DNA from: JAKPQD01 sp029572965
GTDB taxonomy: Bacteria > Bacteroidota > Bacteroidia > Bacteroidales > DTGW01
Direction of reading: 5' to 3'
Length of the DNA: 64,000 nt
Assembly (NCBI GenBank): GCA_035374585.1
Contig: DAOSPF010000008.1
Location: forward strand, 1-64,000
This document shows, piece after piece, positions 60,602 to 64,000 of this stretch. The translations under genes were made by a program, and so were the position numbers. The stretch's first letter is position 1. The number at the start of each line of letters is the position of its first letter. A model generated the notes under the pieces. That model searched no databases and was not told where the DNA came from. It saw nothing but the letters and a program-made list of their open reading frames with translations.

Positions 60602-62962
60602 ATGAAAAAAAAAATTCTTGCATTTTTACTGCTATCACTCTGTTCACAACTGATTTTTGGCCAACGCTATACCATTAGCGGCACCATAACTGATGCTTCA
60701 AATGGCGAGCTACTGCCCTATTCTACTATTATTGACTCTGTTTCAAAAAAAGGAACTTTAGCCAATTATTATGGCTTTTACAGCATAAAACTCGATAAGG
60801 GGCCTGTAAAAATTATGTGTAGCTACGCAGGGTTCAACCCAAGCATAATTTCTTTTAACCTAACCAAAGACACCACCATTAACCTTACTATAAACTCAAC
60901 TACAGAGATAGAAGAAATTGTAGTCACCTCGTCAACTAACAAACTCAGGAGTACTCAAATGGGACTTGTAGAAATACCAATACAAGAAACCAAACAACTT
61001 CCCGTTTTGCTTGGCGAAGCTGACCTGATGAAAACCATACAGTTGATGCCGGGCATCAAAGGGGGAACTGAAGGCACCAGTGGTATATATGTCAGAGGAG
61101 GTGGGCCTGACCAAAACCTGATTTTGCTCGATGGTGTTCCGGTCTATAATGCCAGTCATGCCTTTGGCGTTTTCTCGGTCTTCAATTCAGATGCCATCCA
61201 GAGTTTTAACCTGATGAAAGGTGGGTTCCCGGCCCGTTATGGAGGTCGCCTCTCTTCTGTTATTGATATTAAAATGAAAGAAGGAAATAACAAAGAATTT
61301 CACGGCGAGGGCTCTATCGGCATTATATCATCAAAACTAACACTCGAAGGCCCAATAAAGAAAGAACAAAGCTCATTTCTCATATCTGCCAGAAGGACAT
61401 ATTTTGATTTATTTACAGTACCAATAACTATGGCTGCTTCAGACGGAAAAAATGTTGGAGGGTATTATTTTTATGATGTTAATGCCAAGGTGAACCACAA
61501 ATTTTCTGAAAAAAGCCGATTGTTTCTTTCCTTTTACACAGGATTAGACAAGGTATATATGCGAGAAAAGAGCAGTTATGAAGGCAATACCAGAAAAAAT
61601 GAGGCTGGTACAGGTTGGGGCAACATCACCACTGCCCTGAGGTGGAACTACATTTTGTCGGACAACCTGTTTGCCAACTTTACAGGTACATTCTCGCAGT
61701 ATAAATTTTTCATTGAAGAAGAATCGAATAACTCCAATAATAATGATTTTTTCAGCTATCAATACAATTCGGGCATAGTTGATTATGCAGCTAAAATAGA
61801 TTTTGATTACATCCCGCACGCTGCCCACAATATTAAATTTGGGACAAACTCAATTATACATACATTTAACCCGGGCGTAAACGTGCAGAAAGAAAATGGA
61901 GGGAACAATAACATTGACACTACTTTTGGCAATAAAAACATCTATGCTACTGAAATTTCCTCATATATTGAAGATGATATAGAATTTAGCCCAAAGTTTA
62001 AAGCCAACATCGGACTGCATTATTCTTTTTTCTCTGTCCGCAGCAGAACATACAACTCATTTCAGCCACGTCTGTCGGGCAGGTACCTGCTAAATAACAA
62101 TATTGCACTAAAAGCCTCGTATATACAAATGATGCAATATATACACCTGCTTACCAACAGTACTATTGGGCTTCCTACAGACTTATGGGTTCCCTCAACA
62201 CCCAATATCAAGCCACAAGAAGCATGGCAGACAGCCTTAGGAACCGAAATATCTCTCAATAAAGGCTATTCTTTGTCTGTTGAAGGATACTACAAAGAAA
62301 TGAAAAACCTTATTGAATATAAGGAAGGTGCTTCATTCTTTTCAGAAAAAGACGACTGGGAGGGAAAAGTAGTACAAGGAAAAGGCTGGAGCTATGGCGC
62401 TGAGTTTCTCTTATCAAAAAGTACTGGAAAAATAACGGGCTGGATAGGATATACCTTATCTTGGACAAACAGGCAATTTGAATCGATAAGCTTTAACAAA
62501 GTTTTTCCATACAAATACGACAGAAGGCACGACATTGCCATAGCTCTCACTTACAAACATTCCGAGACCTTTGACATGGGAGCTACTTGGGTTTACGGCA
62601 CCGGGACTGCAACAACCTTAGCTACCGAAGAATTCAACGGCTATGATACCTTCTTTGACAATTTCAACATTCCAAAATTATCGGGAGCCTATGTGCACTA
62701 TTATGAAAACAAAAACCAATACTTTGAACACCGAAACAATTACAGAATGCCTGCTTATCACAGGTTAGACATTGGGTTTAATTTTCACAAACAAAAAAAA
62801 TGGTATAAACGCACCTGGAGCATTGGCGCATACAACGCTTATAACAGACAAAACCCATTCATGCTTGTGTTGGAAAAAGACTATGAGAGTGGTCAAAACA
62901 AACTTTATCAATATAGCATATTTCAAATACTCCCCTATTTCAGATGGTCTATAAAATTTTAA
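60602..62962 (+). CDS. TonB-dependent receptor with carboxypeptidase-like N-terminal domain
   Basis: A 786-residue outer-membrane receptor. Signal peptide 1-21 (ending LIFGQ). Carboxypeptidase-D regulatory-like domain (about 24-105: ISGTITDASNGELLPYSTI), then plug domain (about 120-225: IVVTSSTNK, LMKTIQLMPGIKGG, IYVRGGGPDQNLILLDGVPVYN as parts YVRGGGPDQN, LILLDGVPVY) and a large barrel. The next gene encodes a DUF4249 lipoprotein, two bases apart, a combination often found in Bacteroidetes uptake loci. No SusD is seen, so the substrate is not obvious. Confidence 0.94.
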   Translation: MKKKILAFLLLSLCSQLIFGQRYTISGTITDASNGELLPYSTIIDSVSKKGTLANYYGFYSIKLDKGPVKIMCSYAGFNPSIISFNLTKDTTINLTINSTTEIEEIVVTSSTNKLRSTQMGLVEIPIQETKQLPVLLGEADLMKTIQLMPGIKGGTEGTSGIYVRGGGPDQNLILLDGVPVYNASHAFGVFSVFNSDAIQSFNLMKGGFPARYGGRLSSVIDIKMKEGNNKEFHGEGSIGIISSKLTLEGPIKKEQSSFLISARRTYFDLFTVPITMAASDGKNVGGYYFYDVNAKVNHKFSEKSRLFLSFYTGLDKVYMREKSSYEGNTRKNEAGTGWGNITTALRWNYILSDNLFANFTGTFSQYKFFIEEESNNSNNNDFFSYQYNSGIVDYAAKIDFDYIPHAAHNIKFGTNSIIHTFNPGVNVQKENGGNNNIDTTFGNKNIYATEISSYIEDDIEFSPKFKANIGLHYSFFSVRSRTYNSFQPRLSGRYLLNNNIALKASYIQMMQYIHLLTNSTIGLPTDLWVPSTPNIKPQEAWQTALGTEISLNKGYSLSVEGYYKEMKNLIEYKEGASFFSEKDDWEGKVVQGKGWSYGAEFLLSKSTGKITGWIGYTLSWTNRQFESISFNKVFPYKYDRRHDIAIALTYKHSETFDMGATWVYGTGTATTLATEEFNGYDTFFDNFNIPKLSGAYVHYYENKNQYFEHRNNYRMPAYHRLDIGFNFHKQKKWYKRTWSIGAYNAYNRQNPFMLVLEKDYESGQNKLYQYSIFQILPYFRWSIKF

Positions 62963-62964
62963 CC

Positions 62965-63969
62965 ATGAGAACTAAACATTTAGCCTTTTCTATTTTATTT
63001 GTTTTTATAGCCCTTATTATTGGGGGCTGTAGAAAGGAGATACCTCTCAACATTGACAGTAAAGACAGAAAAATTGTGGTAAACGGCATACTTATTCCAG
63101 ACAGCGCTGTTTGCATTAACCTGTCTAAAAGCTCGTCTATTGCCGAAAAAGACCTAAACGAATATAGGTATATTGAAAATGCCAATGTGGGCTTATTTGA
63201 AAATGGGATACTTGTAACCCATTTAACTTCAACGAATAATGGATATTACAAATCTGACAACGACTTTAGGCCTAAAGCTGGCAACTTTTATAAACTAATT
63301 GTTGAACATGAAGGAAAAACAGCCTCTTCGGAGTTCTTTTTGCCTAAAAAAGAGTTAAACCATAGCATTGACGTTAAAAAAATACGAAGCTATAGTTTTG
63401 AAAAAGACGATTCTGTAGTATATAGTCTAAAAATTTATATCAGCATCAACGACAATGGAAATAACAAAAATTATTATTGCATTTCGTTCGGGTACCCGGT
63501 TTTTCAAAATAGATACTATGGAAAAGACTTACCAATAAGTCAAATAATAATCTACAATTCTAAATTTACATTATACAGCCCAGCGGTAGAATTCTCAAAT
63601 TTCAATTACTTAAACGATGATGAAAAATTAGAAAAAGGCATTTATGGTCAATTTGTTTATTTTTCCAATGAACTATTCAGGGGGCAAAAACATAACCTTC
63701 GCCTTGAAACAAACCTTAGCCCTTTTTATGTAAAAGAAGGAAAAGATAGTGCCACTTTTTACCTCTATATCTCGATGATTGATGAAAACTATTTCCGCTA
63801 CAGAAAGTATATAGCAGAATACGATAACGATGATGATTTTTTTTCAGAGAAAGTCCAGATAGTAAACAACATAAACAATGGAATTGGCCTATTTTCAGGC
63901 ATAACCTGCATTGTGGATTCATTTTCAATTGCAATAAATGAATTTCCCTCCATGCTTATTCAGCAATAA
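62965..63969 (+). CDS. DUF4249-family lipoprotein
   Basis: A 334-residue protein read from ATG 62965; the frame extends seven codons upstream into the receptor gene. Lipoprotein signal with lipobox IIGGC (Cys22). Beta-rich DUF4249 domain: VVNGILIPDSAVCINLSKS and the later beta strands. The family is Bacteroidetes-specific, function unknown, and regularly paired with TonB receptors, as here with the gene just upstream; I infer a surface accessory for binding the transported ligand. Ends close to the window edge, one base before the last dispersed repeat. Confidence 0.9.
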   Translation: MRTKHLAFSILFVFIALIIGGCRKEIPLNIDSKDRKIVVNGILIPDSAVCINLSKSSSIAEKDLNEYRYIENANVGLFENGILVTHLTSTNNGYYKSDNDFRPKAGNFYKLIVEHEGKTASSEFFLPKKELNHSIDVKKIRSYSFEKDDSVVYSLKIYISINDNGNNKNYYCISFGYPVFQNRYYGKDLPISQIIIYNSKFTLYSPAVEFSNFNYLNDDEKLEKGIYGQFVYFSNELFRGQKHNLRLETNLSPFYVKEGKDSATFYLYISMIDENYFRYRKYIAEYDNDDDFFSEKVQIVNNINNGIGLFSGITCIVDSFSIAINEFPSMLIQQ

Positions 63970-63972
63970 ATG

Positions 63973-63983
63973 AAACGAGCATG
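63973..63983 (+). repeat. AAACGAGCATG dispersed repeat, copy 5 (extended)
   Basis: The 11-mer is preceded by ATG (63970 region) and followed by TTTAGAAGTAAACACAA to the window end, closely matching copy 3. It begins directly after the DUF4249 stop. Confidence 0.7.
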
Positions 63984-64000
63984 TTTAGAAGTAAACACAA

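Noticed and set aside
1..64000. tRNA, rRNA genes and CRISPR arrays
   Set aside because: No T-loop type sequence with matching acceptor stems and no regularly spaced direct repeats with unique spacers were seen.

Overview
The window is a single stretch of an AT-rich Bacteroidota (Bacteroidetes) chromosome from an anaerobe-capable, didermic organism. The evidence is TonB-dependent receptors, a C-terminal type IX secretion sorting domain, a SecDF fusion, DUF4290 and DUF4249 proteins, a single-chain pyruvate:ferredoxin oxidoreductase, and promoters of the Bacteroidetes form TTTG-N19/20-TAnnTTTG. No rRNA, tRNA or CRISPR array was seen. The gene density and families are those of a core chromosome. 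Accessory DNA is limited to an IS110 remnant (about 28.55-29.02 kb) and a restriction-modification cassette (41.8-43.9 kb).

Layout. 0-6.5 kb (minus strand): MscS-type channel (cut by the window edge), two FKBP prolyl isomerases, a large secreted peptidase/propeller/barrel protein and a Crp/Fnr regulator with an N-terminal cysteine cluster. 6.7-11.6 kb (plus): soluble histidine kinase, then pyruvate:ferredoxin oxidoreductase. 12.5-15.0 kb: a CE15-type esterase with a T9SS tail, split by a one-base frameshift. 15.2-21.2 kb: LysE-type exporter, manA, engB, prs, rplY, pth and a frameshifted barrel protein. 21.2-25.2 kb (minus): trxA and dnaE. 25.5-28.5 kb: dapL, a GT4 glycosyltransferase and a polysaccharide deacetylase. 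28.5-29.7 kb: IS110 remnant and two strong hairpins. 29.7-33.9 kb: tight operon rsfS-ftsH-DUF2007-cdsA-psd. 34.2-36.2 kb: DUF4290 and murA. 36.3-37.4 kb (minus): rpsF-rpsR-rplI with a canonical promoter. 37.5-39.6 kb: c-di-AMP phosphodiesterase of the PgpH type. 39.8-41.5 kb: NlpC/P60 peptidase and hexose-6-phosphate mutarotase. 41.9-43.8 kb (minus): MjaI-like restriction enzyme and a methyltransferase with an appended nuclease-fold domain. 44.0-51.4 kb: BtuB-like receptor, mltG, nadE, barrel protein, CapA protein. 51.5-57.9 kb: response regulator, rlmD, a scaffold gap, GT2 and secDF. 58.0-64.0 kb: two CDGSH iron-sulfur proteins, sucC, a SpoU methyltransferase, and a TonB receptor/DUF4249 pair.

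How the genes work together. Envelope building is the dominant theme: murA, dapL (diaminopimelate), mltG, NlpC/P60, cdsA and psd, secDF, FKBPs, barrels and TonB receptors. Translation and replication support is interleaved (rplY, pth, rsfS, S6/S18/L9, engB, dnaE, prs).

Most notable points: the restriction-modification cassette together with an extreme scarcity of the tetranucleotide CTAG in the whole window; five copies of an intergenic AAACGAGCATG repeat; a cysteine-rich Fnr-like regulator divergent from a cysteine-containing soluble kinase next to the oxygen-sensitive PFOR; an Asp in place of the catalytic Cys in MurA; and three frameshifts, all at homopolymers, two of which probably reflect sequencing errors. 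The 100-N gap is very likely artificial: the same 55 bases flank it on both sides, next to a perfect 12-bp hairpin.
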